Made by a program: the position numbers and the translations under genes. Below, one piece after another: positions 35,526 to 47,200 of a DNA stretch of 64,000 nucleotides. A model generated the notes under the pieces. That model was not told where the DNA came from. It searched no databases and saw only the letters and a list, made by a program, of their open reading frames with translations. Where the stretch lies: positions 131,059,125 to 131,123,124 of the forward strand of contig CM063284.1 of NCBI GenBank assembly GCA_032173965.1, written 5' to 3'. The DNA comes from Sitta carolinensis. Its lineage: Eukaryota; Chordata; Aves; Passeriformes; Sittidae. Each line of letters opens with the position of its first letter. Positions within the stretch are counted from its first letter, which is position 1.

Positions 35526-38500
35526 TTTTCTTCACATTCAGCAAGCTAAACAAAGATTATCAAGTATTCTATGTTTTCTGACAAAGAATACACAGAAATA
35601 TGCATTAAAATGCATTTCGTAGAGTTGTTTCTGTTGCCTTTGCTACTATATCATTAGAGCTAAAGTAACTTTGGTTTTGTTGTGAGGAAGCAATGGAATT
35701 CTTACATGCTTTTAAAGCTGTTTGTGTCCTTTAGTTTCTCTTTCCTCTAAGGATCAGAAACTAGGGAGCAGCGCTCTCAGAGGCTCACAATTACAGGTGG
35801 AAGTTGTCCCACACAGGCACTGTTTCTTTTGCAAGATTCTGATGACATGGTAGCCCTGGAAAAAAGGCAGGAGGTGCCTCCACATACTTGGAGAGACAGA
35901 TGACTAAACCTACTGAAAGAGCCTGAGAACATCTCTCAGGCCTGCCCCCAAGCAACCTGAAATCCAGACAATCTGAGATTCTGGGTCATACTGCTGATCT
36001 TTGTTTTCTTTTAGCTGTACTGAATGTGGTAAATAAGACAGTGCTGATGGCTAAGAGTAGCATTTTCTGCTGAGTGCCTTTCTTTTATAAACATCACCAT
36101 TTGAGCCTGAAAAATGGAAATGCTTCAGACATGTGTCAATAGTCCAGTAGAAGACTTTTATGCAAGCCTTTGAGTATAGCTGTATGTGTACATACACATG
36201 GAGAAATGGGAGGCAGAAAAAGAGGCTTTTAAATATATTCCTTATCATTCTCACTCTTTATGAAGTCTAATTTGTAAAGGATCATTGAACTATAAGTCAT
36301 CGCTATAACAAAGTTATGTAATTTTGATCTAGAAGCTATGCTTGAATAGCTTCAAGATTAATTAGTGACTTTTAAATTTTTACTGACTGTTAAAAAACTG
36401 GTTAATTTTTTTTTCATCCAGAAAGTTCCACTATTTTTATCAGCTCTACTTCTGAGTAAAGTAAATGTCTCCACTATTTATTGTGTTTGTGATGAAAACA
36501 TAAACATAAGGACTTAGATTCTGCATTAAATGTAAAACTCCAGAAGTTAGGCATGATTTAGAAAGCTCAATGAACCCTAATAGGCATTTTATTCTGCCTT
36601 GAGCTGTGCACGAAACCCAAGTACTAACCTGAATTTTGCATTTCAGTAGATGACAGAACCTAAAAGTGTCTAACTCCCTGTTGTGAATCCATCCGGCTAA
36701 GGACAGAAAATTTATAAAAAGTCCCTCATTGCATACAATAGAATCTATTTGCCTCATAATTGTAGTCCTGGTTCTATAAAGAGACCCCCAGCAGTTGCTA
36801 ATTGCATCTAGAAACCTCATTACATTACACCAATTGGATTTTTAATTAGAAATGCAGATGGTAACTCATTTATTACTGTTGTAAGATCCAACTGGGAAAG
36901 AAATTTCAATTCGTTTTGGATGCATTCACCTTTTGGATGCTGGAAGAGAATGAGGAATGAGAATGGTAAAGCTGTCTTTCAATAAAGATGTATTATTGCA
37001 CCAAGGCTGAAGGTCACAAGAAGTAAAAAGGAAAAGCATCTGTGAAGCCAGTTTCAGAAAAATAAAGAGCCCTACAAAGAGTTCTGCCGCGATGCTCAGC
37101 TGGGAAGTTGAAAAGTGAAAAGCTAGCCAAAATGATTTTGTGGAGTTATTAATATTCCCTTCTCCATTCTTTTGAAAGGAGAGAATGAAGGTGAGCATCT
37201 CAGCCCACAGCTGAAATTCACTTGTGCCTATATTCCTTTTCTCACGGCACAGAAAAGAAGGCCATAATGCCCTTCTTTACACTGACAGCAATACAGAGCC
37301 TGTTAAGGCTGCAGTGCTGTGAGCTGATGTGCCTAGTGCCAATCCACATCCAGCTCCTGATCAGAGCCATGGCAGGACCCAGCAGACTCTTGATTACTCA
37401 CCTGATGAGGTTACAGTGTTGCACTTCAGGGACTGGTCATGACAACCCAGACCTTCAATTTTCTCTGTTTGCCTTGTCCTTTCAGACTATAAATTCTTCA
37501 GGAAAGTGGTTTTCACTTTTTATGTGTTTCCTTAGCCTGGAACAAAGCAGACCTTGACACAGACAGTGAGATCAGCCACTACAGCACAGCTATTCCCTCT
37601 GCAGGTTTAAGTGCTTCTCCCCTATTTTTTGTTCAGCAGAGGCTTCTCAGTTCATTTGTTTTGTTTAGAATCATTTGCTCTGTTTCTTCCACTTGTATGC
37701 CATCAGGAAAAAGAAAAGTGTTGTTCTTCCAACTGTAATGAAGTCACTTGAAAATAAAATGCCATTAGCTGGTGTTAACCCGAAGAGGTGAGGTTTATCA
37801 GCATTTTGGAGGCTTGGTACAGCAGCAGAACTCTTCTGGTACAGACACATTTGTGCATGTGAATCTCTATCAAGTGGTCCTAATAATAAGTCTTCTTGCC
37901 TGCAAATTGTGTGAGCACAGAGCTAGTCTAAGATCAGAAAAGAGTAACACAGCAACAAGGACACAGATTCTCTTAAAGTCTTCCATTACCCTTCAGGAAA
38001 GTACAACCTTTCCTCTTCTCACCTTTTTTTCACAAATGCTACAATTTCTGAGATTTTGGGTGTTTAAAAAAATTAAAAGCTTTTACTTCAATTTATAAGA
38101 TGAATTATTAGAATTACAGTTTTGCTTTCACTTTTACGAGTGAATGTCAGAGCCTGCTACACAGTATTCTGGATAAGTGAATGGTTGTTGCACTTTCTTT
38201 CTATGAAAACAGAAATTTAAATACAGGCACCAGATAAGGAGCTAATCCTGCTACAGCTGGAGAGAGAGCATTTTCTTTTCTCTTTGAGTAAGATGGGAGC
38301 AGGAATAGCATTGCTGGCTTCTGAAGCCAGCATGCTACTTCATATCAGGAAAAGCTGAAAATACCATATGTAATTTAGCTCATTTGATGAATCCTGTTTT
38401 AAGATCCTGGTGTTAGTTGCTTTCACATGAGCAAATTTAAACCATCCAGCCTGCCTTTTTGTATATTTTTTCCTGTTTTCATCCCCTAGAAATAAGTAAA

Positions 38501-40269
38501 TTAATAAATAAATCATCAATCCACTTGGTGTAAAGTTTCACTCCAGCACAGGTACTTGAGGTTTACTGTTAGCAGGCCTACTACTAAGATACTATTTCAC
38601 TGTTCTGATAGAAAAAAGATTGCTAAAAAAAGCCAAATTATGAACTTCTGGAGCAAAGTCTGTTATCACGAGCATGGTAGCCTTGTTAAATGTTGAAGCT
38701 GCATTCACCACACTATTTGTCAGTTGTACTTGAGGTGCTGCAGATCAAGGACACTCTCTCCTATGTCCTTGGAGCTCAGAGGTAATCAAGGTACTATCAA
38801 AGAGTATCAATTGTCATCCAGACCAGCTTAACAGGGGGAAGAATGAGAGGTGAATGAAAAGCAGGAAGAAAGGAAACCAGAGCATATGGAAGACTGCTCT
38901 TTTTTCTGTTGTATTTTCTATTCATTTTGTATAGCACAGGGAGGTTAGGGTACAGCAGTATGGTCATAGTGGGCTGTGCATAGAAACAGGCTCTTTTCTG
39001 TAGGATCCCCACTCCTCTTTGCAGAAGTCACCAGGCAGTGAATGGCTCAGGAGAGCTCCAGGAGAAGTGACTGCCATAGGGTGCATAGAACTGAATTCTG
39101 CCTTGGAGAACTGGTTTGGTGCAGCATTCTGCTTACAGGCTTATAATTGCATGATCCTTATGCAATGAAACTCAGGATGAAACTCCAGGAGGTGTAACGA
39201 AAAAAACTGAGATGAATTATTTTGCATTTAAAGAAATACATTTTAGAATCCTAACAAACATTGAATTGCGTTTTTATAAAGCTTCTGCCACTTGATAAAC
39301 AAGTGTGTTTACTAGTCTCTGTTGTGAAAACTATGCACCTTGGATGTAGAAGATGCATTAGCTAGTTAAGAAGAAAGCTATGGAGTACAGATAAGTGAGA
39401 GTTTTTACAGATTTATCATGCCTGTTGCCTTGATTTCCCAAAAAGGAACCATTAAAAAATATGCTGTTCCTCTGTGTACTTGTCACAAAATATCAATACA
39501 TCGATGAAGTCAATCCATCAGCATATCTCTTTCTGAACAGCTTAGTAAAAGCAAGGAAATACTAAGCACAGAAATTGTTATTGAGTACATACATATGAAT
39601 TGCTAGCATGTTGCTCTGGGACTGTATATTAGGGTAATTTTGGAGATGTAACAAATTGCAGTGTATTTTAAAAACTGACTGATGCACATTGACTTGAGTT
39701 ACTAGCAATAAGTGGAGAAGAGCTTAGCTCAGTTGCTACTGTACTATCCCAGCTACAAAAACTAAAATAAATGTGAATGAATACCCTTTTGGGGTATCTA
39801 CTTCCATATATACAAGGCACATAACTGCAGGTAGGCAATTATATGTGGTCTTTTTCTTTACAAATTTCAACATCAGAACAATTATTTTTAACTTTGAAGG
39901 CAAGGATCACCATGGAAACATAATGAGGTATGAGAGTGATCTGACTGATTGACAATGTTATAGCAAAAGAAGATTGACATGAAAGGCTAAGATAAAATTC
40001 ACACTATTCTAAGGCACAGTTTCTCTAGTAGCTGAATCATTTGGTTTCATTTTCCAAACACTAATGTTATGTGAGACTTTCTTATCCTTATTCAGGAGGA
40101 ATGCACTGCAGAGGTCACTTTTTTTCTCTGACACATTGTCAGTCACAGGGATGGTGAAAGCACCGAGGAATTTTCTCTTTAGGTAACAGAAGGATAAGAC
40201 CCAAAAGAAAAGATTTATGTCGCTGTTAAGTGCAACCCTGCTACAAATCTCTGTATTAGTTTGATGTTA
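35526..40269. other. AT-rich unique sequence without a supported gene
   Basis: No transposon or exon recognised. 36446-36820 on the minus strand is a 124-codon frame beginning with a real ATG in AT-rich DNA, with no recognisable domain. A few frames of this length are expected by chance in 64 kb. A 21-bp palindrome lies at 38312-38332. The texture at about 36050-36900 resembles conserved non-coding DNA, but that needs an alignment to confirm. Confidence 0.45.
38312..38332. repeat. Perfect 21-bp palindrome
   Basis: TGCTGGCTTC (38312-38321), a single central T, then GAAGCCAGCA (38323-38332) gives 10 perfectly paired bases on each side. It is GC-containing, so it is less expected by chance than AT dyads. 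It could be a dimer binding site or nothing. Confidence 0.8.
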
Positions 40270-40895
40270 CAGAATCATAGAATCATTAAGGTTGGGAAAG
40301 ACCTCCAAGGTCATCAAATCCAAATTTTGACTGAACACCACCATGCCAACAAAACCATAGTGTCAATTCCAGTAATTTCTTGAACATTTCAGAAATGGTT
40401 GACTCCACCACCTCCTTGAACAGTCTGTTCTAATGCTTAACCACCCTTTCAGTGAAGAAATTCTTCCTGATGTCCAGCCTGAATCTCCCCAGCATTGCTT
40501 GACACCAGTTCCTCTTGTCCTATCACTTGTTACCTGGAAGAAGAGACCAAGCCAACCCCTCCTGACTACAGCCTCTTTTCAGGGATTTGCAGGGAGTGAT
40601 AAAGTCCCTCTCAGGTGTCCTCTTCTCCAAGCTGAACAACGAGAGCTCCCTCAGCCTTTCCTCACAGGACCTGTGCTCCAGACCCTTCACCAGCTCCATT
40701 TCCCCTCTCTGGACTCGCTCCAGCCCCTCAATGTCCTTCCTGAACTGAGAGGCCCAGAACTGGACACAGCACTCAAGGTGCAGCCTCGCCAGTGCAGAGT
40801 ACAGGGGACAATCCCTGCCCTGGTCCTCATGGCCATACTATTGCTGATCCAGGCCTGGATTCCTTCCTGGCCACCTGGGCTCACTGTTGGCTAGT
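40270..40895 (-). mobile_element. CR1 LINE, 5'-truncated copy in minus orientation
   Basis: The 3' terminus is at the left: the complement of 'acagaatcatagaatcatt' is the ATTCTATG-type octamer repeat that ends bird CR1. It is followed by 'gttgggaaagacctccaagg', 'gtgaagaaattcttcctgat', 'cctcttgtcctatcacttgt' and 'ctccagacccttcaccagct', all hallmarks of the inverted bird CR1 3' half. The right edge is near 'cacctgggctcactgttggc', typical of 5' truncation. Indels and substitutions make it non-functional. The 153-codon plus-strand frame at 40433-40894 is merely an antisense reading of this element. Confidence 0.95.
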
Positions 40896-42689
40896 CTTCT
40901 CAATAATAAAGCTAGATGAAGTGTTGCCCACATTTCTCTATGGAAAAACAGAAGGTACTTGTAACCTTCAAATGCTTTGCAAATGCATTGTGGTTTTGTC
41001 AAGTTTTTCAGTGCATGGGAAGGTCAAGAATGGAAAAAGTCCTGGCAGAATAGTTATTTCAGCTGCTCATTTGGAAATTAGCTTCTGTTTTGGAATGTCA
41101 AACCATTTCATTTTTGCTTATAATATACTCAAAATTTTTAAAGAAAATATTCTCATCCATAATGAATAAAATACTTCATTCTATCTGAAACTGTATTTTT
41201 CATTTCCTTGTTCACATTTAAAAAAAACAACAACTTTCGACTATTTTAAATTTAGCCTGATCTGGCTGCCTGAACTAGAAATGTAAAGGAAAGAAGTAAT
41301 TGTTTCCATTTCTTGAATTCATCATTTCAAGTGCAATCCTTCATTTTCTGCCCTTGCTATGAGGTAAATTTGTACATCTTATAAGAGAAAATTCTTCCAG
41401 TCTCACATGAGAGTTGTAACTTATGAAGATGCCTTAATTTCTGTAAACAACTAAACAGGGGACTAATGCTATTAACCTGTCTGTGATCTGAAATCTTGTA
41501 GAGGGTTGGTTTTGCCCGTTTGCTCTGAGCTGCCAGCTCAGCCCTGGCTCACTTTGTCCCATGGCTCCCTCTAGCTCATGCCCTTCTGTTCAGCCATTGA
41601 CTCCCTCATTCATTCACTAGCACTTAAAAAAGTCTTAAGCGTACAAACGTATTTTTCTTCATTCAAGAGTGTTTCCTTTTCAATTTGTTAGTTGATCTAT
41701 TTTTACTAAATCTACTCATTATTCTGAACAATTTTTCAGCTCCCAAAGCACTGGGTACATGCTAAGTCTTTAAACTGGCCAAGAGCTACAGTTGGCATAG
41801 GCAGAAACAAAGTTCAGTTTTCAGTCCTTACTCTATGACTTTAGGCCAAAGAGTCTCATGTAAAGTCACAGGACAACAAAATAATGACTTTTAAGACAAT
41901 TCAAGTATGACACTGATGCTGATGTTAGAATAAGCCCTGACCACAAGGGTCCTTCATGTCATGACTGTTTCTGTTTTTCTCTTTATCAACAAGCAAAGAA
42001 TAAATTCCCATTACCTCACTGAAAAGCCAATAGGAAGTCAAGCCTGATGTTATATCAACTGTGGATATTCAGTGGCTTATTTCTGTGGTATGGAAACCTA
42101 TAGGATAGTGCACATTCCTCCTGTAACAATGCCTTCATCTCATTCTTGACGCCGAGTCCATCATCATGTGACTAAGATGGAATGCCTAGTAGGAGAAAGG
42201 CTTGTGGCTGCTCTGTGTCTGATCCGTGTTTGTTCTGTCATGAAAGCCAGACAGAGTGCACCCTATGAACTTTGTAATGCACCCCCTTAGGAGCATAAGT
42301 GGCTTTTCTGCTTTACCAAAGAGCCTAGTGTGGGAATTGTGGGGTAAATCTCTACCATGGTTCAATGGGAGCACAGCAGAAGGAGCTGCAGGGCATCTAT
42401 AAGGCACTTACAGGACAAAGGGAAAAGGAGAGAAGAAATAAAAATAGGGCAAATAGAAATACCAAGACAAAAACAACTGTATAGTCAAAAAAGTATCCTG
42501 TGGGAAATATTTATTTACAGAAACTAGGGGAGAAGATTGGTTGTAACCAGTAATGACTGGTCCAATCATCAGCAAACACTGCAAGCTGCCAGCCACTGCA
42601 TTAAAATGTGTGGAGCAGCTTTGGGTGGGAAAGTCTCCTGGACGTCACAATGGGTCTCATGTCTCTTCTTCCCCAGAGTTTCTACAAGC
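40896..42689. other. Unique sequence without a supported gene
   Basis: AT-rich sequence with short frames only. The plus-strand frame at 40792-41169 begins inside the CR1 and continues into unique sequence with no domain. No further repeat or RNA gene recognised. Confidence 0.5.
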
Positions 42690-42870
42690 AAGTTTTTAAG
42701 GAAGAGATTTTAAAATGCAGAGGTATCTGTTACCCAAGAGCTTGGTGTTTAAATACACTTAGAGATTTGAGCTTTAGAAGCAGATATTTAAAGCTTTTCT
42801 GGCGTCTAAAGACTTTCAACAGCACCAAGTTACTTAGTTGCCATTGAAATAAATGGAAGTTCCTGGCTTT
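42690..42870. repeat. Ancient sauropsid interspersed repeat
   Basis: Contains 'agatatttaaagcttttctg', 'gcgtctaaagactttcaaca', 'gcaccaagttacttagttgc' and 'cattgaaataaatggaagtt' in this order. It parallels the widespread sauropsid phrase (TTTTCAAAAGCGCCTAAGTGACTTAGG...CATTGAAATCAATGGAAGTTAGG). The family name is not assigned. Its age means it could be present at the same place in other birds. Confidence 0.55.
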
Positions 42871-44044
42871 TATCCTTAAAATGAGGAAAATAATAGTTTA
42901 ATGAACGCGGTTGCTAGGGTAGCTAGAGATACTGAGTTCTCCCTTTTTGTATAGAAGCGGCACACTCGATTACGTGTCTGTCCTGTTAATGCTCTCTGCC
43001 CTGTTAATGTCTGGCAGCTTTTCCTTTGCCCTCAGGGGCTTGTGACCTCATTGCTGGGATAGAGGGTGCCAGGCACACACTCCTCCCCCTTCATCGGCTC
43101 AGAGGGGCCAGATGTGCAGCACAGCAGCAACCAGGCAGTAGTGAGTACCTGAGGTTATGTCAGAAACAGTGATGCCCAGTTTATTCATATTTATGATTCA
43201 TATTGGCAACTACAATCTCCATAACAACATTTAGGGACTTGAGATTGCATCAGTTCTTTTTGTTCCCAGTGGATGGTGTCACCCATATCAGTGCACAAAT
43301 GAAAAGTAACTGACTTTTATTGAAAAGTCTCTGGGAGACATTTGGTGAATTGATTAAAGAGGAATTATGAGAGGTATTTCCTAGACATGTCATCTGGGCA
43401 TGAAATTTCCTTGCATTCTTAATGGTAAAAAGTCATGAGAAGATTTCTTGCTACAGCTGTGCTGCAGTCCCTTAGGCTGGCATCCTCTCAAATTCTGAAC
43501 AGTAGTGTTACAGCTTTGTGAATCAAGATCTCACATGAGGTGTGTTTCCAACTGGTATTTATGAATGACAGTGTTTTACAGACTTGTGGGAAAAGATGAA
43601 AATTATTAACATGAAGTTTGGTTGGATCTTGGAAATGTATATAGATAAATCTGAGACTTCCAGGAGATTGCCTGCTGCCAGAATGAAAGAAAGAATGTGA
43701 GTTACAGCTTCTAACACTCTTTTATCACCCAAATCACAATTTTTCCTTGGGGAATATTTTCAGCCTGAAAACAGAATACCTACTGAAAATGCCACACTGA
43801 TATTAGCTCAGTACTGCTCTGATTTATTCAGTAGGGTTCTACAGAAAGTAAATGGCTACTATATTATGAATTAATTATGTATTCTAAAGTGGATTATTCT
43901 TATTGTGGTGGGTAAGAATAATCACACAACTACTGACTGTGTGTTTGGGTGTAATAGGCTACATATTTGTTCTGTTTCAAAAATCCTAGTATTTTCAGTG
44001 GAAATATCTAGTAATATCTCTAATGTTAAATAAGCAATGGTTTT
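42871..44044. other. Unique sequence with a CpG-retaining patch
   Basis: Between about 42900 and 43100 several CpGs are kept (GAACGCGG, AAGCGGC, CTCGATT, TACGTG, ATCGGC) beside a GTTGCTAGG half-site. This contrasts with the CpG-poor surroundings and could mark a small regulatory element. No transcript or frame supports a gene. Confidence 0.4.
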
Positions 44045-44275
44045 CAGCTGGAGGAGTATAGATTTAGATTGGACACAAGGAAGAAAGTTTTAACAATAAG
44101 GGTGGTGAAACACTGGAACCTGTTGCCCAGAGAAGTGTTCAAAGCCAAGCTGGATGGGGCTTTAGGTAACCCGGTCTAGTGAAAGGTGTCCCTGCCCATG
44201 GGAGGGGGTTGAAACTTGATAATCTTTAAATGTCATTTCCAAACCAAAACACTCTATCCCTCTAAAACTGTAATG
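44045..44275 (+). mobile_element. CR1 LINE 3'-end fragment
   Basis: Reads 'tagatttagattggacacaa', 'ggaagaaagttttaacaata', 'agggtggtgaaacactggaa' and 'ttgcccagagaagtgttcaa', then a degenerate 3' block ending near 'ctctatccctctaaaactg'. These are the last about 230 bp of bird CR1 (C-terminal ORF2 and 3' UTR). The terminal octamers are eroded and stops are present, so it is an old dead copy. Confidence 0.9.
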
Positions 44276-45734
44276 GATGAAGTTTCATGTATCATAGAAA
44301 CAAGAAGAAACTCAAAAGAGCACTGACACTAGAAGTTAACTAAGAAAACAAGAGTGGAGCACGTGGAAGCCAGTAGTATCACTGAGACAGTATTCTTAGC
44401 AGGGTATACATGACATAAAGTGATGGAAAAAGGTTTTGAATGTTTTCTCTTGCCAGGGATATCAGATTAATTAAGTGTCAGTGAATCAAATATGTGCAAC
44501 TATCTAGATCGTCATTTCATGAACCAGTATCAACAGAGGAAATGTCTGCTGATTGTCAGACAATTTCATCCTGGCTATACATAGCAGAAGCATATTAACA
44601 AAAGAAACCTCAGAGATGAATGCTCAGATGAAACACCCAAACAGCTCATGCAACAAACAGTAATCACTTTTTCTTGATACAAGTACAATGACTTTAGCTC
44701 AATTCTGTCCTTAAGCTTATGTAATACGATAGATTTGATCGTGATCCTATACCTGAATTAGCAACATTATGGCTTCAAACAATTTGTCTTGAGAGAAGAG
44801 GAAGTACTGCAAAGTTGATTTCCCTCCAATCCCACACTGCTTCCACTGGGAAGGAGTTACGTTGGAAGTCCAGTGATCAAGCTCACCCTCCAGACCCAAA
44901 TATTCTGCCACTGGCTTTACAAATATTCTCCACATCTGGCACTTCACACCAAAAGACGTCAAAAACTCTCATGGATCATCCTGTTCTCTGAGCTACATCT
45001 CACTGGTCACCTAATTCGGAAAATCTTCTATAGAGAAGTAGTGAAAGGCATGTTTTTGATCTGACTGATGTGCCTTCTGCAGCAGCAGAGAAACAGTTAT
45101 GCTGGGATGTAGCAAGTGTACAGCTCCCAACTGCTCCTCCTGAATGTCTTAGTTCTAAGTACAAATTTTCTCTCACTTTTTTATTGACACCCATCCCGCC
45201 AAGACATCACTGTGTGGCATTGACTCTTTATGCTCCTCCCTTTGGCCCCATCCAAACTTTTCTTTCTCAGAGAGTTCATGGAAATTCTGGTGAATTACTT
45301 GGAAATAGGCCCTCATAGTACTGTTTCACTAGCCAGAGCTTCTTGGGCACCTTCTGGGAATGGCTGGCATTGTTCAAAGTACTCTTCCTGCTGTCACAGC
45401 TTCTATGTTTTTGACCCTTAGATCCTCAGCTCCTTCCATCCCTTAATGTCATTATTCATTCTTAGAATAATTTGGTGGTTTCCCTGCTCTCTTTTTCTTG
45501 AACCACTCCTTCATAAATCTTGCATTTTGTTAGCAACATTGCAGTCTTTATCTGTAAAAGAAAAAATTAGAAGAAACACCATTCACAAACAAATGTTTAG
45601 GTAAGAGTAAGAGCAGAACAAACATATGACACCTTCCCTCTAATACTCGCCTCATTTACATCACTTTTCAGCTCAGGGCACCTTCTTAACTTGCTTTTAT
45701 TTCCATATTTAGAAACACACAGCTGGTCTCGCTC
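44276..45734. other. Unique sequence between CR1 fragments
   Basis: No gene recognised. Overlapping frames at 44747-45421 on both strands lack domains. The interval lies inside a cluster of old LINE fragments. Confidence 0.5.
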
Positions 45735-46550
45735 TTTCAAATATTTTTGCATTCACAACACCTCTAGCAAGGAGTTCCATGGATCTACATCTAGTTTTTG
45801 TGTAAACAGTCAGGTCCTGTTGCTTGCTGTGCACCTCCCATTAATCGCATTTTTTCCCTATTTCTAGCATATAAAGAGACAGTGAACAGTTAAAACCTTT
45901 CCTTGTGGTGATTTGGAAAACCTTATTTATATTTTTCACAAAAGTTGTTATTGCTTCATAAGGAAGTTTCAACAAAGTCATTTGTTTCTTTTATGGGAGT
46001 TTTCTGTACCTTGGATTATATTTGTAGCCTTCCTCTTACCCTCTGCAGTCCTCATAAGTCCTTTCTTCTGACATGAATATGTTTTCTTAACAACCATAAA
46101 GCATGGAACAGATGTTTACATGGAACTGTCAATCATAATACCAAAATAGAGTTGCTCCTAAAAGCAGTGGTCAGCCTAGTGCCCTTGTATGAGTTAGAAT
46201 TGTTTTCTTCTCCACTCAAATAATATTACACTTATGCATACCGAATTTCATCTGGCCTTTTATTGCCCAGGTTCCTTGGGTTTTCATATTTTTGCAGCTC
46301 ACCAGGCTGTTCTCATCCTAAATATTTTGAATAACTTTGCATCATTATCAACCTTTGTCACTTTGTTGTTGAATCCTTTTTCCAAATCATGCATGAACAA
46401 GCTGAACAGCACAGATCTCTCCACTGATGACATCACTGTCACAAGTGATGACCATTTATTAATCCTTTCTGTCTCCTGTATCTTGACAAATTATCCATCT
46501 CAGGATCTTCCCATTTATGCAAATGATCACAAAGTAGAGACAAGGATTGG
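45735..46550 (-). mobile_element. Old CR1 (L3-like) LINE fragment in minus orientation
   Basis: In order from the left: 'agcaaggagttccatggatc', 'cctcccattaatcgcatttt', 'gcataccgaatttcatctgg', 'cttttattgcccaggttcct', 'aataactttgcatcattatc', 'tccaaatcatgcatgaacaa', 'gctgaacagcacagat' and 'tgaccatttattaatccttt'. This sequence of blocks matches the inverted copies of an old CR1/L3-type family that is very common in turtles and crocodilians and survives as relics in birds. It is heavily diverged with internal deletions. The 109-codon plus-strand frame at 46234-46563 is an antisense reading of it. Confidence 0.7.
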
Positions 46551-46599
46551 TGAAGTTAATTGAAAAAACATGTAACTCTTGCAGAAAAGTACATGAGGA

Positions 46600-47200
46600 A
46601 GAGCAGCCTTGTTGTGCTCTCAGTCCAGAAAGTTGACTGTGTCCTGGGCTGCATCAGAAGAAGAGTGACCAGCAAGTTGAGGGAGGTTGTTCATCCCCTC
46701 TATTCCACTCTGGTGAGACACCACCTGGAGTTCTGGGTCCTGCTCTGGGGTCCCCAACACAGGAAGAACATGGAACTGATGGAGTGAGTTCAGAGGAGGG
46801 CCAAAAATTTTATTGAAAGGCTGAGAGAGTCATTGTTCAGCCTGGAGAAGAGAAGGCTCCAGGGAGACATTATTGCAGCCCTTCAATACTTACAGGGGAC
46901 TTATTTGAAAGATAGAGTAGTAGGGCCTGTAGCAATAGAACAAGGGGTAGTGGCTTCAGACTAAAAGAGGGTACATTCAGATTAGACATAAGGTGAAATT
47001 CTTTTATAATGAGGGTGGCTACACACCTGCAGAGGTTGCCTGGAGAGTTGTGGATGCCCCATCCCTGGAAACATTCAAGGTCAGATTGAACAGAGAGAGC
47101 TCTTAACAACCTGATCTAGTTGAAGATGTCCCTTTTCATTGCAAGGGGGTTGTACTAGAGGACTTTTAAAGACCCCTTCTGAACCGATCTATTATTTTTA
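46600..47200 (+). mobile_element. CR1 LINE, 5'-truncated copy
   Basis: Carries the typical bird CR1 order: 'gtcctgggctgcatcagaag', 'gtgaccagcaagttgaggga', 'cacctggagttctgggtcct', 'cagcctggagaagagaagg', 'ttacaggggacttattt', 'gatgccccatccctggaaac', 'cctgatctagttgaagatgt' and 'gcaagggggttgtactagag'. It encodes the C-terminal reverse transcriptase region and 3' UTR but has several stop codons (TGA and TAA within the ORF2 part), so it is inactive. It lies about 50 bp from the older minus-strand relic, oriented away from it. Confidence 0.95.

Noticed and set aside
40433..40894. 153-codon plus-strand open frame
   Set aside because: It is an antisense reading of the minus-strand CR1 copy at 40270-40895, not a host gene.
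46234..46563. 109-codon plus-strand open frame
   Set aside because: It lies within the inverted L3-like CR1 relic and reads its antisense strand.
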